Assembly (NCBI GenBank): GCA_022579005.1
Contig: MU401668.1
Location: forward strand, 1-62,639
Source: Poronia punctata
Taxonomy: Eukaryota > Ascomycota > Sordariomycetes > Xylariales > Xylariaceae
Length of the DNA stretch: 62,639 nt
Reading direction: 5' to 3'
Positions 50,801 to 62,639 of this stretch are shown here, piece by piece. The notes under the pieces were generated by a model that ran no database searches, was not told the DNA's origin, and worked only from the letters and a program-made list of their open reading frames with translations. The position numbers and the translations under genes are program-made. Every line of letters starts with the position of its first letter. The first letter of the stretch is position 1.

Positions 50801-51399
50801 TAATAGTAATATTTTTAAAAAAGAAATTTATAATGTAAATAAATTGTATAGCTTTAAAAAGTATAGTTAACTTATTAATATAAAGCTTTTTAAAAAGGCT
50901 TGCTTACTAAATATATAAGCTAGTATAATTTAACTTTAATATAAAATATTAATTAAGCATATTAAACTTAATTAGTAAACTATTAAAAAAGCTAAATTAT
51001 ATAGCTAAAAAAGTATTATATAAAAATATAATATTAATATTAAAAAAAACTTTAACTAGATAATAAGCTGCTATAAAAAGTATAGTAGTTATTAGTAAAT
51101 ATTTTGTTTAAAGAAAAGTACTAGCTTACAGTATTAAAGTAGCTTAAAAAACTTTATTAAACTTATACTTATTAGCTTGTTTAATAATAAAACTATAAAT
51201 TATAAACTTATAAGCTTATAAATTATTAAACTTTTGTTATATAATTATAAATAATTTTTAAAAGCAAAAAAGTTAAAAGTATTAATATATATACTTAATT
51301 TATTTATTATATACGTTATATAAATAAAAATAGTAACTTTTTTTAAAAAAGCTATTATTAAAAATATAAAAACTGCTTTTTTAAAAAAGCTAAAGCTAT

Positions 51400-52660
51400 A
51401 ATTTATTACTAATATGCTTTATACATTAAAACTAAAAAGTTAGCTTTAAATAAAATAGCCTTTTAACTAGTAGCTTTAATATAGTTTTATAAAATAGTTT
51501 ATAAACTATAAATTTAAAACTTTACTTTTATAAAATTAATAAAAATTATATACTATAAGGCTAAAATATATAAAAATATTATATTAATAATAAAAAGATA
51601 TTATACTTTAAAAAGTAGCTAGTGATTTTAGCTTATAAAGCTTTAAGAAAGTAATTAATGTATTAATATTATTATAACTTTAAAGCTAAATATATAAAAA
51701 AAGAAAATAGCTAAGTTATTATAATATAAGTTTTATTAAAAAAGTTTAAAATAAAACGTTTAAAAATATATTACTAGCTATATATAATATAAAAGCGCTT
51801 AAAAACTAAAGTATAAGCTTTATAAAAAGCTTTAATTATTATTTTAATTAAAATAGCTTTTTTTAAAAATAAGCTTAAATTTTATTATAAAACTATTTTT
51901 ATATAAAAAACACTTAATGTTGCTAAGCTTATAATAATAATATTTTATAAAGTAAACTATTAATATAAGTTTTTTTTAAAAATTATAAATAATAAAAATA
52001 AACTTATTATATGTAAATCTTTTAAAAAGCTTTATAAAATATAAAAAATTTATTAGCATTTATTTACTATATAATACTTTTAAACTAATATTTAAATAAA
52101 ATAAATATACTAACCTTTAAAAAAATACTTTTATACTTTTTATACTAATAAGCTAAATAACTATATTAAAGTATTAATAAAAGCTAAATTTATATATAAT
52201 AATGACTAATATATTATTATAAGCTATTTACTATTTAAAATATTAAATAAGTACTACTTAAAAAATATTAAATATGTATTAAAGCAGCGTTAATTTAATA
52301 TTTAAAAAATAAGATAAAAGTTATAATAAAATAAAGTTATATACTATATAGTTTATAAGTATTAAAAGTAAGCAGTTAAGTTAATATAAAAATATTATAA
52401 TAAATATTATATACTAAAAAAGTTTTAAATAAACAATATAATAAAGCTATTAATAATATATTTTAGATTTAGGTATAAAAGAAGCTAGCCTTTATATATA
52501 TTTAAGTTAAAGATGTTTAAAAAGTAAAAACTTAAATATATTAAATTAAATTATTTAAAAATTTGTTTTAAGTTTATAATATATTTTTTATATTATTACT
52601 TAAGCTATAAATAAACTAACTAAAAAATGTAGTAAAATAGCGCTATTTAAATTAAAAAAT
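51400..52660 (+). pseudogene. Family A integrase and chromodomain relic in copy A5
   Basis: The HxQTDxQTE box is at 52075-52120 with further decay. The chromodomain stretch is at 52573-52650 (ACTAACTAAAAAATG, where Ser is already lost). The deletion near 51900 takes out the segment holding the first catalytic Asp. Confidence 0.75.
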
Positions 52661-52683
52661 AAAGGAAAGAAATAAGCAATAAA

Positions 52684-54287
52684 ATTATAATTTAATATTA
52701 AAAAACTAAAATAAATAAAAATACTTAGTAAAATAAAAAAGCTAGGTAATAAAATATAATACTTAAAGGCTAGCTAAATACTTAGTAAATATAAGCTAGC
52801 TACTAAACTAATATAAAAAAAGTAAAAAAGTTTGTATTAAATAAAATAATAAATAAAGTAGTTATATTTATATATAAGTACTAAACATTTTATAATATAA
52901 ACTTAGTTAATAAAAAAGTAGTAAGCTGTTACTAAATAACTAAGCTAAGCTATAATGCTATAAAAAACTAAACTTAAACTTAAAAAACTAATTTAACTTA
53001 AAAGTATAGTTAAACTACTAATATATAAAGTATTATTATTAAATAAAAGATAAATAGTTAAAAGCTAAATATAAAGCAAAAAGTTAATATATATAAAACT
53101 ATTAAAACGTTTATAGTAAAAAGAAAATATAATAATGTAATAAAAAATAAAATACATAGCTAGTATAAAGTAAATACTATATATAAAAAAGTGTTAATAA
53201 TTATTGCTAATATTTAAAATAGTATAAAAGCATTTTTTTTATAAAGCTAAATATAGTTAAGCTTTAGCTTAGTAGCGTTTATAATAAGTATATATAGCTA
53301 AATAATGTATATATATAAGTTGCTTAAAATAGCATTTTTTATTTTAACGCTAAATATAGCGCTTATTAGATTCTTTATTAACTTAAAAAAGCTAAAAATT
53401 ATAATTATTATAATAATACTAAATAAATTAATATAAAAATAAATTACTAAATAACCGCTATATATACTAACTATTTAAACTTAAATAAAAATTGCTATAA
53501 AGCAATAAAAAAAAGTAAGCTTATTAAAAAAGCAGCTTAAAACTTTTTATTATTATAAAAAACTGTAGTTTTTTTTATAATTAAGTACTTTTTAAAAAGC
53601 TTAGCTAACCTTTTTAAAGCAAAAAATAAAATAGCTAGTTTTAACTATAAAAAGGTTATTATTAATATGCTAATAAAAAGAACTATATATTAAATAATAA
53701 TTTAAGCTATATTTTTAAGCGCTATAAAAGTTTAAAAACCCAATATTAAAGCAAAAAACTTAATAAAAATAAAGTAGTAAATATATAATATAACAAGCAT
53801 AATAATTTTAATTATAAGCAATATAGTTAATAAAGCTAGAAGTATAAAAGTAATAAATTTAAAAGTTATTATATATTATGAAAATATAGCTAATATAAAG
53901 GTTTTAGCTATAAATAATAAGCAATATATTTTAACTAACCCTTTTATAAAAAACGTTTAGTATATAATAATTAAAAAATAATTAACTTATAAATATAGTA
54001 AAGAAAAATATATAGACAAAAGTAAAATATAGCACTTTAAAAAGCAGTATAATAGCAGTTAATTACCAAAAAAATCACAATATAAAAAGCTAAAAAAACA
54101 AAATAATTAACATTAAAGTTAAAATAAAAAAAAACTATATAAAGTTACTTATAGCTAATAAGTTAATAAAAAACGCCATTTTTAAAATAAATAAGCAATT
54201 TAACTAAAGAAATTAAATATAAAGCTAACTAGTAAATATATATATAATTGCTAAAGTTGCTAAAAATTAGTAACTTAAAAAAAGCAA
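52684..54287 (+). other. Long 3' region of family A, copy A5
   Basis: 1.6 kb, alignable with the other copies. The segment from about 53040 to 53260 diverges more than the rest. Confidence 0.5.
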
Positions 54288-54522
54288 TATAATAAGCTAT
54301 TTATTTATAAAAGCTTACTAGTTATACTATAAGTATATAAACTATATATAAGCTAAACTTACACTAATAACTAACTAAAGCTTAGCTAGTTATATTTTTT
54401 TAAATCCTTTTAGCTAGTTTAGTTACTTATTTAACTAATTAAATAAAAATGACTTAATATACTTAGTTTTTAAATCTATAGCAACATTACCTTATAACTA
54501 CTTTATTACTTAAACATTTATA
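54288..54522 (+). repeat. Family A 3' LTR of copy A5
   Basis: 235 bp, TATAATAAGCTATTTA to CATTTATA. Confidence 0.85.
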
Positions 54523-54685
54523 TAAATATAGCTACTTAATCTTTTACTATATACTTTATATTGCTGTATATTAGCAATTATTGCTTAAATATAGTATATA
54601 TAGTAGTTATTAAAATATTAAAGTATATATAACCTTTTAGTTTTTAAAATAAATTAGTTATTTTAATAGTTAAAAGCTTTATAAT

Positions 54686-54920
54686 TATAAAAGTTAAAGT
54701 AATAAAGTACTTATAAGGTAATATAGCTGGCAATTTTAAAAACTAAATATATTAAATAACTTTTATCTAGTTAGCTAAATAAGTAACTAAACTAGCTAAA
54801 AAAGTTTAAAAAGTAAAACTAGCTAACTTTTAGCTAATAGTTAATATAAGTTTAGCTTATATATAGTTTATATACTTATAATATAGCTAGTAAGCTTTTA
54901 TAAATAAATAGCTTATTATA
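54686..54920 (-). repeat. Family A 3' LTR of copy A6
   Basis: 235 bp, TATAAAAGTTAAAGTAATAAAG to TAGCTTATTATA on the plus strand. Confidence 0.85.
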
Positions 54921-55336
54921 TTGCTTTTTTTAAGTTACTAATTTTTAGCAACTTTAGCAATTATATATATATTTACTAGTTAGCTTTATATTTAATTTTT
55001 AATTAAATTACTTATTTCTTTTAAAAAAGCTATTTTTATTAAATTTCTAGCTATAAATAGCTTTATATATTCTTTTAATTTTAACTTTAATTTTAATTAT
55101 TTAGGTTTTTTTAGCTTTTAGCTTTTTTGTTTTTATGCTAATTAATTACTAATATACTACTTTTTAAACTATTACGTTTTACTTTTATAAGCGTATACTT
55201 TTTAAATATAACTTTAAATTAATTTTTTTTAATTATTATATATAGAACGTTTTTTATAAAAAGCCTAGTTTAAATGTATTTTTTATTATTTATAGCTAAA
55301 AGCCTTATATTAGTTTTATTTTTATAATATATAATA
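54686..55336 (-). mobile_element. Family A chromovirus, minus-strand 3' fragment (copy A6)
   Basis: The LTR at 54686-54920 is followed to the right by 416 bp of the family's 3' region read on the minus strand. The decayed polypurine tract (TTGCTTTTTTTAAG) comes first and then matches to 58498-58850. It is cut off by the 5' LTR of A7. The rest is not found in the window. Confidence 0.8.
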
Positions 55337-55565
55337 TATAATAAACCACTTACTTATAAAACCTATTTACTAAGCTATTTATATATAAACTATACCTAAG
55401 CTAAACCTAGGCTAACTATTAGCTATAGTTTAGCTAGTTATAATTTTTTTTTTAGCTAGCTTTGTTATTTATTTAGTTAACTAAACAAAAGTTATTTAAT
55501 ATGCTTACTTTTTAAAATTGCTAATAATGTTACCTTATAACTACTTTGTTATTTTAACTTTTATA
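55337..55565 (+). repeat. Family A 5' LTR of copy A7
   Basis: 229 bp, TATAATAAACCACTTAC to CTTTTATA. Confidence 0.85.
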
Positions 55566-58249
55566 CTTTTATACTTTTTTATTTTTATATTTTTATATTA
55601 TAATATAATATTTAGTAAAAAGATTTAAATTATAAACTATACTTAGTTTATAACTGCTAACTAAATAACTAGCAATAATATAAATAAGCTTAATACACTT
55701 AATATTATAAATAAATAATAAAAACTAAAAGAACTAGCTAATAGTTAAGCTAAAGTTATAAATAGCTAAAAATAAAAAATCTATAATAAATATAAAAAAA
55801 GTAAAAAGGTTTATAGTAAACTAAAAAACTTAAAATAAAAAATACTACTTATTAAAATAATTAATTAGCTATTAAATAGCAACTTATAAAAAAGTTAAAA
55901 AGTTAAAAAGCACTTTTTTTACTTAAAACTATTATTATATAAAAGCTTTTATAACAAAGGTTTTATTATAGTAGCTTGTAAAAATGTTTAAAAAGTAAAA
56001 TAATAATTTTTTAAATCAAATTATTAATATAATAAACTAAAACTTATAATTGCTTTAGCTACTTACTAAGTAAAAAAAGCTATAATATAAACATAATCCT
56101 AAAGCTTTTATATATAATTATAAGTAGCTAAAATAAAATATTGTTATTATAAAGATTAAAAACTAAATTATAGCTCTAAAGAATAATTAATAAAAGCTTA
56201 GGTATAAAGATTTAATATAAATTATATATATTTTTTAATATAAGCTAAATTTAAAATTTAAATAAATTAGCATTTCTTTTAAAATATATTAAAATATAAT
56301 AACTTAAAAAAGCTCTTTTTAAAAACTTTTAAAAGTGTATTTAGGAAGAAAATATTAACTTAAAGCTATTTAAGCAAACTTTTTAAAAGTAATTATATAA
56401 GCTATAGTAATAAAAAAATAAAAACCTAAAACATTTTTTTATAGTTAGCAAATATAAATATAAAAGCTTAAAAGTACTATACTATTAAAGATAAAAGCTA
56501 ATTAGCTTTTAATTATTAATAAAACCTTTAAAAATTTAAAAAGCTTTAATAAAGCAATATATATTATTTAATAATATAGTAATAATATACTAATAATATA
56601 TTATAAAGCTGAAAAATAATAAAGCATTTAGTACTATACTAGCAAAAAGTATAAACTATTATAAAAGTAGAAATTTATTAAATGCTTACTAAAGTAAAAA
56701 AAGTTAAAAAATAATTTAAAAGCGCTTAAATAGTTTTTTAAAAAAAACTAATAACTTATTTAAGTAATAAATAACCTAAAATTAAAGTAAATTAGCATAT
56801 GTTAGCTATAGCTTTATAAGGTATTATTATTATAGTTAAAAAAGCTATATATCTAAATATTACTTAAAAATAAATAATTAATATTAAATTATTAATTAAG
56901 CAAAGTTAAATAAAAACTATTTATATAGCTTAAAAGTAAAGTAAAAAATATTTAACTAGCTTAATTAAACTTTAAAAATAAAAAGTTAAAAACTAAGCTA
57001 AAATAAAATAATATATTTAATTTACTTTAGTAAAGTTTTATAAAGCGTTTAGTATTATAAAGCTATTTTAAGCAATAGCTATAGTTTTTTTAAGCGGTAA
57101 GGAAAAGCTGAAAAAGGTTATTATAAATATATATATAAAAGCTTAAATTAATATTATATATAAAAACTTTTAAAAAGCACTTATAAAAAGTAAATATTTT
57201 ATTATTTTTATTAATAGAAATAAATAAAAAGGTAATAGAGTGTAAAGTAGCTTATATAGCTAGTCTTTAAATAGTTAATACTAAAAAGTTTAAAAAAAAC
57301 TTTTAAGTAAGTATTTTAAATAATATATAAAAAATAAAAAATATTAAAGCTTTTAATATTATACCTGAAAATAAGTTAATTAACTATATTATTAAATATA
57401 GCTTTTATTTAATAGTTTTATTGTAAATATTAAAAAATAAAATAAAAAAAGTTTATTAAAAATGTAGTTAGTAGTTAAATAATATATATTACTAACTTGA
57501 TAACTACAAGTAATAGTTTTAAAAAAGTTGCTATTTTTTTAAATTAATAATAAGCTTAGTGTTAAAATAAAAATAAATTTATTTAAGTATTTTAAAGTTT
57601 TATAATATATATACTTTAAGCTGTTAGCAAAAAGGTTATTAATATTAAAAAAGCATAATATATAATAAACTTAGTAAGAAAAAGGTACTATTTAATTTAA
57701 TTTATTATAAAAGCTTTATATGAAGTGCTTAAAAAGTACTTTTAAAAAAACTTTTAAATAAATTATATATAGTATTTAAAAGTAAACATAAAAGTTTTTA
57801 TTTTATTTATACTAAAAGAAAAAGACTATAAAGCTTTATATTAATTATAAAGGCTTAAATAAAGTAACTATAAAAAATAAGTCCTTTTTACTTTTTTATA
57901 TTAAAAGTAATAAAAAAGCTAAACTTTTATAATATTTATTATTATATTTAAATTAAATATAATAATAAGTAAAAAATTGCTTTTTAAATAAAATATAAGC
58001 ATTTTAAATATATAGTTATACTTTTTAAATTAACTAATACTTTTGCAACTTTTTTAACTTATATATATAAAGCACTAGCTATGCTAGTAAATTATATTTA
58101 TATACTTTACTTAAATAATATTATAGTTTTTTTAAAACCAAAAAAAACAAAAATTATAAAAAGTATTTTTAATTAGTTTATAAGTAGTTAGCAAAATATT
58201 AACTATTTATAAAGTTATTAAAATATAAGTTTTTTAAAATTAAAATAAG
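55337..58249 (+). mobile_element. Family A chromovirus, 5' part (copy A7)
   Basis: The 5' LTR (55337-55565) and 2.7 kb of leader and gag-proximal region run parallel to A4 38302-42035. It breaks off at TTAAAATTAAAATAAG where the minus-strand copy A8 starts. Its remaining half would lie beyond A8, outside the window. It shows the empty TRIM 2 site (about 57350-57365). Confidence 0.87.
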
Positions 58250-58484
58250 TATAAGGGTTTAAGCAATAGGGTAGTTATAAGGTAATGTTGCTGGCGATTT
58301 TAAGAACTAGGTATATTAGATAACTTCTGTCTGGTTAGCTAGGTAGGTAACCAGACTGGCTAAAAGGATTAAAAAAAGTGTGACCGGCAAAGCCTTAGCT
58401 ATTAGTTAGCGTAGCTTTAGCTAATAGGTAGTTTGTGCGCAAATAGCTTAGTAAATAGGTTTCTTAGCTAGGTGCCTTGTTATA
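58250..58484 (-). repeat. Family A 3' LTR of copy A8, best-preserved LTR
   Basis: 235 bp. This is the reference for the family: on the minus strand it starts TATAACAAGGCACCTAGC and ends CCCTTATA. Its partner 5' LTR is outside the window. Confidence 0.92.
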
Positions 58485-58497
58485 CTGCCCCCCTTTC
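58485..58497 (-). promoter_or_regulatory. Family A polypurine tract
   Basis: On the minus strand AGAAAGGGGGGCAG, adjoining the 3' LTR. The same design (A-run, G-run, CAG, then TGTAA or its decayed TATAA) is found in both TRIMs. Confidence 0.85.
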
Positions 58498-60230
58498 TAA
58501 GTTGCTAGTCTTTAGCAATTTTAGCATTTGTAAGTATATTTACTAGTTAGGCCTATTTTTAATTCCTTTAATTAAATTAATTTATTAGCTTTTATAAGCT
58601 ATTTTTTTGTTAACTTGTTGGCTTATACCTAGCCTTATATATTTTTTCTTATTTTTAACCTTATTTTAGTATTTACTTTTTTTCTTAGCATTATTATTTT
58701 ATTAAGCTTTTTGCTAAGCAACTGCTATTATGCTGCCTTTAAAGCTTTTTTATTTTAAGTTTATATACTAGCACACTTTTAATACTAATATAAGTTAGTT
58801 ATTTTTAAACTGTTAAATTTTTAATTTTAATTATAATTTTGCTTAACTAAATAGTAATAAGCTAAAAATTATAACAATACTTAGTAAAAAGCCTTGCTAG
58901 CATTATATTTTTAGTATATATTTAAATCTTTATATTTGCTATTTTTATTATTTTAGCAACGTTAATTACGCTTTTTATAAAAAAAACTATTAAAGTTATT
59001 ATATTATATATTTACTGCTTTTTTACTTATTAGTTTGCTTAAATATTTATTTTTTTTTAAATATTTTTTACTTTAGTTAGTATAGCTTAATAAATTATAT
59101 AGTATGCTACTTATTTTTGCGCTAAAATAAAAAACGCCTAGCAAAACTATTAAGCTACTATTGCTAAGGCTAAAAATAAAAATAAAAATAAAAACGCAAG
59201 TATAAACGCTACCTTATTAAATAACACTTTTATTACTATAAGTTAATATATATTTTGCTTATTTAAGGCAAGCTTAGCTTTTTAGTATATAGTTGTTTTT
59301 AAAAAAAAGCTAGTTATACTAGTTAAAAAAAAAAAGCAACGCTATATTGCTGTTTATTAAAAATTAGTTATTATTTATTATTTATTAACTATTATAGTTG
59401 CTTTTTTTATAATTTATACTTTTGCTGCTTATTTACTAATATATTTGCTAATATTTAGCAATTTTATATTAGTAAAAAAAAGCTTTTACCTAACAACTTT
59501 AATAATATTATATATAAAGCCTAGTTTTTTATCTTTTTTTTAAAGTACTAAAATAGCTTTTTAAACAATTTAAATACTTATTTGTATTAGTTACATATAC
59601 TTATTTTAAAAGCTGCTAATAAAAAGCTAAACTTTAAAAAAGCTTATAAAAATAAAGGCATTAAAGCGTTTTTTAATATTAGCAAAGCTTATTAAAAGAT
59701 TTTTGCTTACAATATAGTCTTTACTACTACTATTAGCTTTATTTATAATATTTATTAAACTATGTTGCTTATTTTTAGCTATAACTATTTTAATAGCATA
59801 GTATATTATTTGCTTTTTTAACTACTTTTTAGCTTTTGCTTGCTAACTTTTTATTTAATAATAATACTTTTTATATTAGTAGTTTAAAGTGCGTTTTAAG
59901 TTATAATAAGTTTATTAAAGTATAAGTTTTTATTTTTTATAATATTATAGCTTAGTTTTAGCTTATTTAGTAATAGCTTGCTATTTTTTTATTAACTAAG
60001 TATATACTTTATAATTTAGTATTTATTATACTAATTATAACTACTTTATTTATTATTTTACTTAGTATAAACCTTTTTAACTTTTTTTTTATATTAATTT
60101 AGCAAATAGCTTATGTTTACTAAGTATTTAGCTAGCTTTTAAGTATTATATTTTATTAGCTAGCTTTTTTATTTTACTAAGTATTTTTGTTTACTTTAGT
60201 TTTTTTAATGCTAAATAATATTTTTTACTA
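58498..60230 (-). other. Long 3' region of family A, youngest copy
   Basis: 1.73 kb between polypurine tract and chromodomain. On the minus strand a codon run at about 59150-59220 is strongly hydrophobic (A-F-I-L-A-F-L-F-L-F-L-F-L-A-L-A-I-V-A), as a membrane segment would be. It is flanked by stops that could be RIP products. The plus strand of the same bases is Lys/Asn-rich, so low complexity is a real alternative. Confidence 0.5.
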
Positions 60231-62639
60231 CTTATTTTTTTTACTTATTTTTTAACTTAAGTAGCGCTGTTTTATTAGCATTTTTTAGCTAGTTTATTTA
60301 TAGCTTAAGTAATAATATAAAAAACATATTATAAACTTAAAAATAAATTTTTAGCAACTAGATTTAGTATACTTAAGTTTTTATTTTTTTAACAACTTTA
60401 ACTTAAATATATATAAGGGCTAGTTTTTTTTTACACTTAAACTTAAAGTATACTGTTAATAACTTTATTATATTACTTGCTTAAAACTTTTTTAGCATAT
60501 AGCGCTTATTATAATACTTTTATATTAACTTTACTACTTATTTTTAATGTTTATAAACTATATAGCGTATAGCTTTTATTTGCTATAACTTTTTTTTTAC
60601 TTTTTAAATATTAAATTAAAACTGCTTTAGTATATACTTAATACTTTTTAAATAGTACTTATATAATACTTTAAATAGTAAATAGCTTATAGTAGCGTAT
60701 TAGCTATTATTGTATATAAACTTAGCATTTACTAATACTTTAACTTAGCTATTTAGTTTACTACTATAAAAAGTACAAAAGTACTTTTTTAAAGTTTAGT
60801 ATACTTGTTTTGTTTAGCTATTAGTTTAAAAGTGCTATATAGTAAATAGCTACTAACGCACTTTTTATACTTTATAAAACTTTTTTTAAAATTTGCTTAT
60901 AATAAGTTTGTTTTTATTACTTATAATCTTTTTTAAAAACTTATACTAGTAGTTTACTTTATAGTATATAATTACTATAAGCTTAGCAGCGTTAAGCGTT
61001 TTTTATATAAAAATAAACAATGTTATTTTTATAAACTAGTTTATAATAATTAAAATTATATTATAAACGTTACTATTTGCTTTTGTATATAAAAATAGTT
61101 TTATAATAAAATTTAAGCTAATTTTTTAAAAAGGCTGTTTTAATAAAAGTAATAACTAAAGCTTTTTATAAAGCTTATACCTTAGCTTTTAAGCTTTTTT
61201 ATATTGCATATAGCTAGCAATATATTTTTAAATATTTTGCTTTAAGCTTTTTTAGTAAAACTTATACTATAATAACTTAGCTATTTTATTTTTTTTTATA
61301 TGCTTAGCTTTTAAGTTATTATAGTATTAGTATATTAGTTACTTTACTAAGGCTTTTTAAGCTAAAATTATTAGCTGTTTTTTAAAATATAATATACTTT
61401 TATTATTAATATAATATCTTTTATATATTTTGGCCTTATAGCGTACAATTTTTGCTAGTTTTGTAAAAGTAAGGTTTTTAGCTTATAGTTTATAGATTAT
61501 TTTATAAAACTACGTTAAAGCTGCTGGTTTAAAAGCTGTTTTGCTTTAAGCTAATTTTTTAGCTTTAGCATATAAGACATATTAGTTATAAATAATAACT
61601 TTAGCTTCTTTTTTTTAAAAAGCAGTTTTTATACTTTTAGCAATAGCTTTTGCTAAATAGGTTACTACTGCTATTTATATAGTGTATAATATATAGGTTA
61701 AGCATATATATTAGTACTTTTTACCTTTTTGCTTTTAAAAATTGTTTATAATTATATAGCAAAAGTTTAGCGCTTTATAAGCTTATAAGTTTATAATCTA
61801 TACTTTTATTATTAAATAAGCTAATAGGTATAAGTTTAATAAAGCTTTTTAAGCTGCTTTAGTAGCGTAAGCTAATGCTTTACTTTTTTTTTTTTTTTTA
61901 AATAAGATTTTTATTAATAACTACTATACTTACTATAGCAGCTTGCTAACTAATTAAAGCTTTTTTTTTAGCGTTAGTATTATATTTTTATACTAGATCT
62001 TTTTAGCTATATAATCTGGCCTTTTTAATAGTTTATTTATTAAGTTTAATATGCTTAATTAGTATTTTATATTAAAATTAAACTGTGCTAGCTTATATAC
62101 TTAGTAAGCAAGCTTTTTTTAAAGGTTTTGCGCTAGTAAGTTAACTATGCCTTTTAAAGCTATATAATCTATTTATACTATAAAGGTTTTATTTATTTTT
62201 TTAAAGTACTGCTACTAGTGCTTATAGCTTTTTATAATTACTAAAAGCTTTTGCTAGCTTGTTGCTTATTTAGTTTTTATATTTATTAGCTTTTATAACT
62301 AATAAGTAACTAGTTTTTACGTTTTTTTATAAAGTTATAATAATATTTTTAATATTGCTTTTGTTAACGTATTTATTTTTACTTTAGTATTTAGACGGCT
62401 ATTTTAGTAGTAAAAAGTAGTTGCTAACGTAAAAGCTTTTTTTATATTTTTAAACGCTTAGTTTGCTTTTAAGGTTTACTTAAAAACGTAGCCTAATAAA
62501 GTATAACCTTTTAAAATTGCTATAATTAGCGCTATAACATTTGCATACTTAGCTATAAACTTTTTATAAAAGTTTATAAACTTTAAAAATATTTATATAT
62601 TATATACTAAAGTTAGTACTTTTTACTTTTAAATAGTAG
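60231..62639 (-). pseudogene. Family A pol relic in the youngest copy
   Basis: Read on the minus strand. The chromodomain stretch is at about 60255-60340 (S-Y-K-x-T-S near its middle). The integrase box at 60790-60834 reads H-F-*-T-N-S-*-T-K-Q-V-Y-*-T-L, with ACA and CAA codons still unmutated that are TAA or ATA elsewhere. S-N-K-N-K-L-I lies at 60901-60921 (SDRDxL). The remaining 1.7 kb to the window edge should be upstream pol, but I cannot place reverse transcriptase. A 16-base T run lies at 61884-61899. Confidence 0.82.

Larger units (their letters stand above)
47627..54522 (+). mobile_element. Family A chromovirus with small deletions (copy A5)
   Basis: LTRs lie at 47627-47861 and 54288-54522. 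At 6896 bp it is about 350 bp shorter than A4 without the TRIM. Two deletions are readable. One of about 173 bp lies at 48511-48525, between two ATATAAGCTTTAATA repeats that still both exist in A4 at 39172 and 39345. One of about 105 bp lies near 51900, between TTTTTATATA repeats, removing part of the integrase core. No matching target duplication is visible (ATTAT before, TAAAT after), so the ends may have recombined or decayed. Confidence 0.87.
58250..62639 (-). mobile_element. Youngest family A chromovirus, minus strand, truncated by the window (copy A8)
   Basis: The 3' LTR is on the left (58250-58484). Polypurine tract, 1.73-kb 3' region, chromodomain and integrase follow to the right, and the element continues past the window edge. 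It interrupts A7, so it is later. Its LTR and the next ~100 bp keep most of their G+C, for example CAGACTGGC, GTGTGACCGGCAAAGCC and TTTGTGCGC, which are lost in all other copies. Further in, the body is as A+T-rich as the rest. The missing 5' half and LTR should lie just beyond the window. Confidence 0.9.

Noticed and set aside
19079..58490. The recurring ~235-bp block as a centromeric satellite or CRISPR-like array
   Set aside because: Copies lie at the ends of 5-8 kb elements, in both orientations, with 5-bp target duplications, and one stands alone as a solo LTR. They are LTRs, not tandem units.
1..62639. A+T-rich organelle, Plasmodium-type or endosymbiont genome
   Set aside because: No organelle genes, rRNA or tRNA and no open frames are present. 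LTR retrotransposons with target duplications and one-directional transitions point to a RIP-competent fungus.

Overview
The window looks like a gene-free heterochromatic block from a filamentous ascomycete (Pezizomycotina-type) genome. It is extremely A+T-rich: about 14% G+C by hand count over the first 600 bases. No reading frame passes about 60 codons. Nearly all of it is built from LTR retrotransposons whose C:G pairs have been converted to T:A. This is the signature of repeat-induced point mutation (RIP): TpA dominates, TGA/TCA and CpG are nearly gone, and CAA/CAG/TGG codons have become TAA/TAG stops. I cannot name the species. No functional gene, tRNA or rRNA was found.

Five repeat families account for most of the sequence; letters are mine. 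Family A is a Ty3/gypsy chromovirus with a ~235-bp LTR. I recognise decayed integrase and chromodomain in several copies. Its copies lie at 1-1180 (+, 3' part), about 1201-3430 (-), 19079-24055 (+, TSD TATTA), 24331-about 28125 (+), 38302-46362 (+, TSD TTTGC), 47627-54522 (+), 54686-55336 (-), 55337-58249 (+, broken) and 58250-62639 (-, runs off the window), plus a solo LTR at 15026-15261 (TSD TAATA). Family B is a 7.5-kb LTR element at 3926-11405 (TSD ATATG). Family C is an LTR element at 11536-18795 (TSD TTAAT, minus-oriented by its polypurine tract) with a second copy at about 28140-35050. The fourth family is a small, noncoding, terminal-repeat retrotransposon in miniature (TRIM) at 11661-12375 (TSD ACTTA) and 40294-41099 (TSD TTAAT). 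The fifth is a 523-bp MITE with 72-bp inverted repeats and an 8-bp duplication at 19690-20212.

The elements are nested and give a relative history. TRIM 1 sits in an LTR of family C, and the family A solo LTR sits in the same family C copy. TRIM 2 sits inside a family A element, the MITE inside another, and the minus-strand family A copy at 58250 interrupts the plus-strand copy at 55337. The latest insertions (both TRIMs, the MITE, the LTR at 58250) are also the least mutated. Between elements are short stretches (120-500 bp) with nothing recognisable, and two longer relic stretches (35051-38296 and 46368-47626), the second being the continuation of the first across an inserted family A copy.

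The points most worth following are: (1) the TRIM family, which shares its polypurine tract and first LTR bases with the chromovirus and may have been mobilised by it; (2) an unusually long ~1.65-kb region between chromodomain and 3' LTR in family A; (3) the sequence context of surviving cytosines (purine before, T after), which implies a mutation process avoiding AGCT; (4) the MITE with its almost unmutated GCA-type triplet array; and (5) the possibility that this gene-free block is centromeric or pericentromeric.
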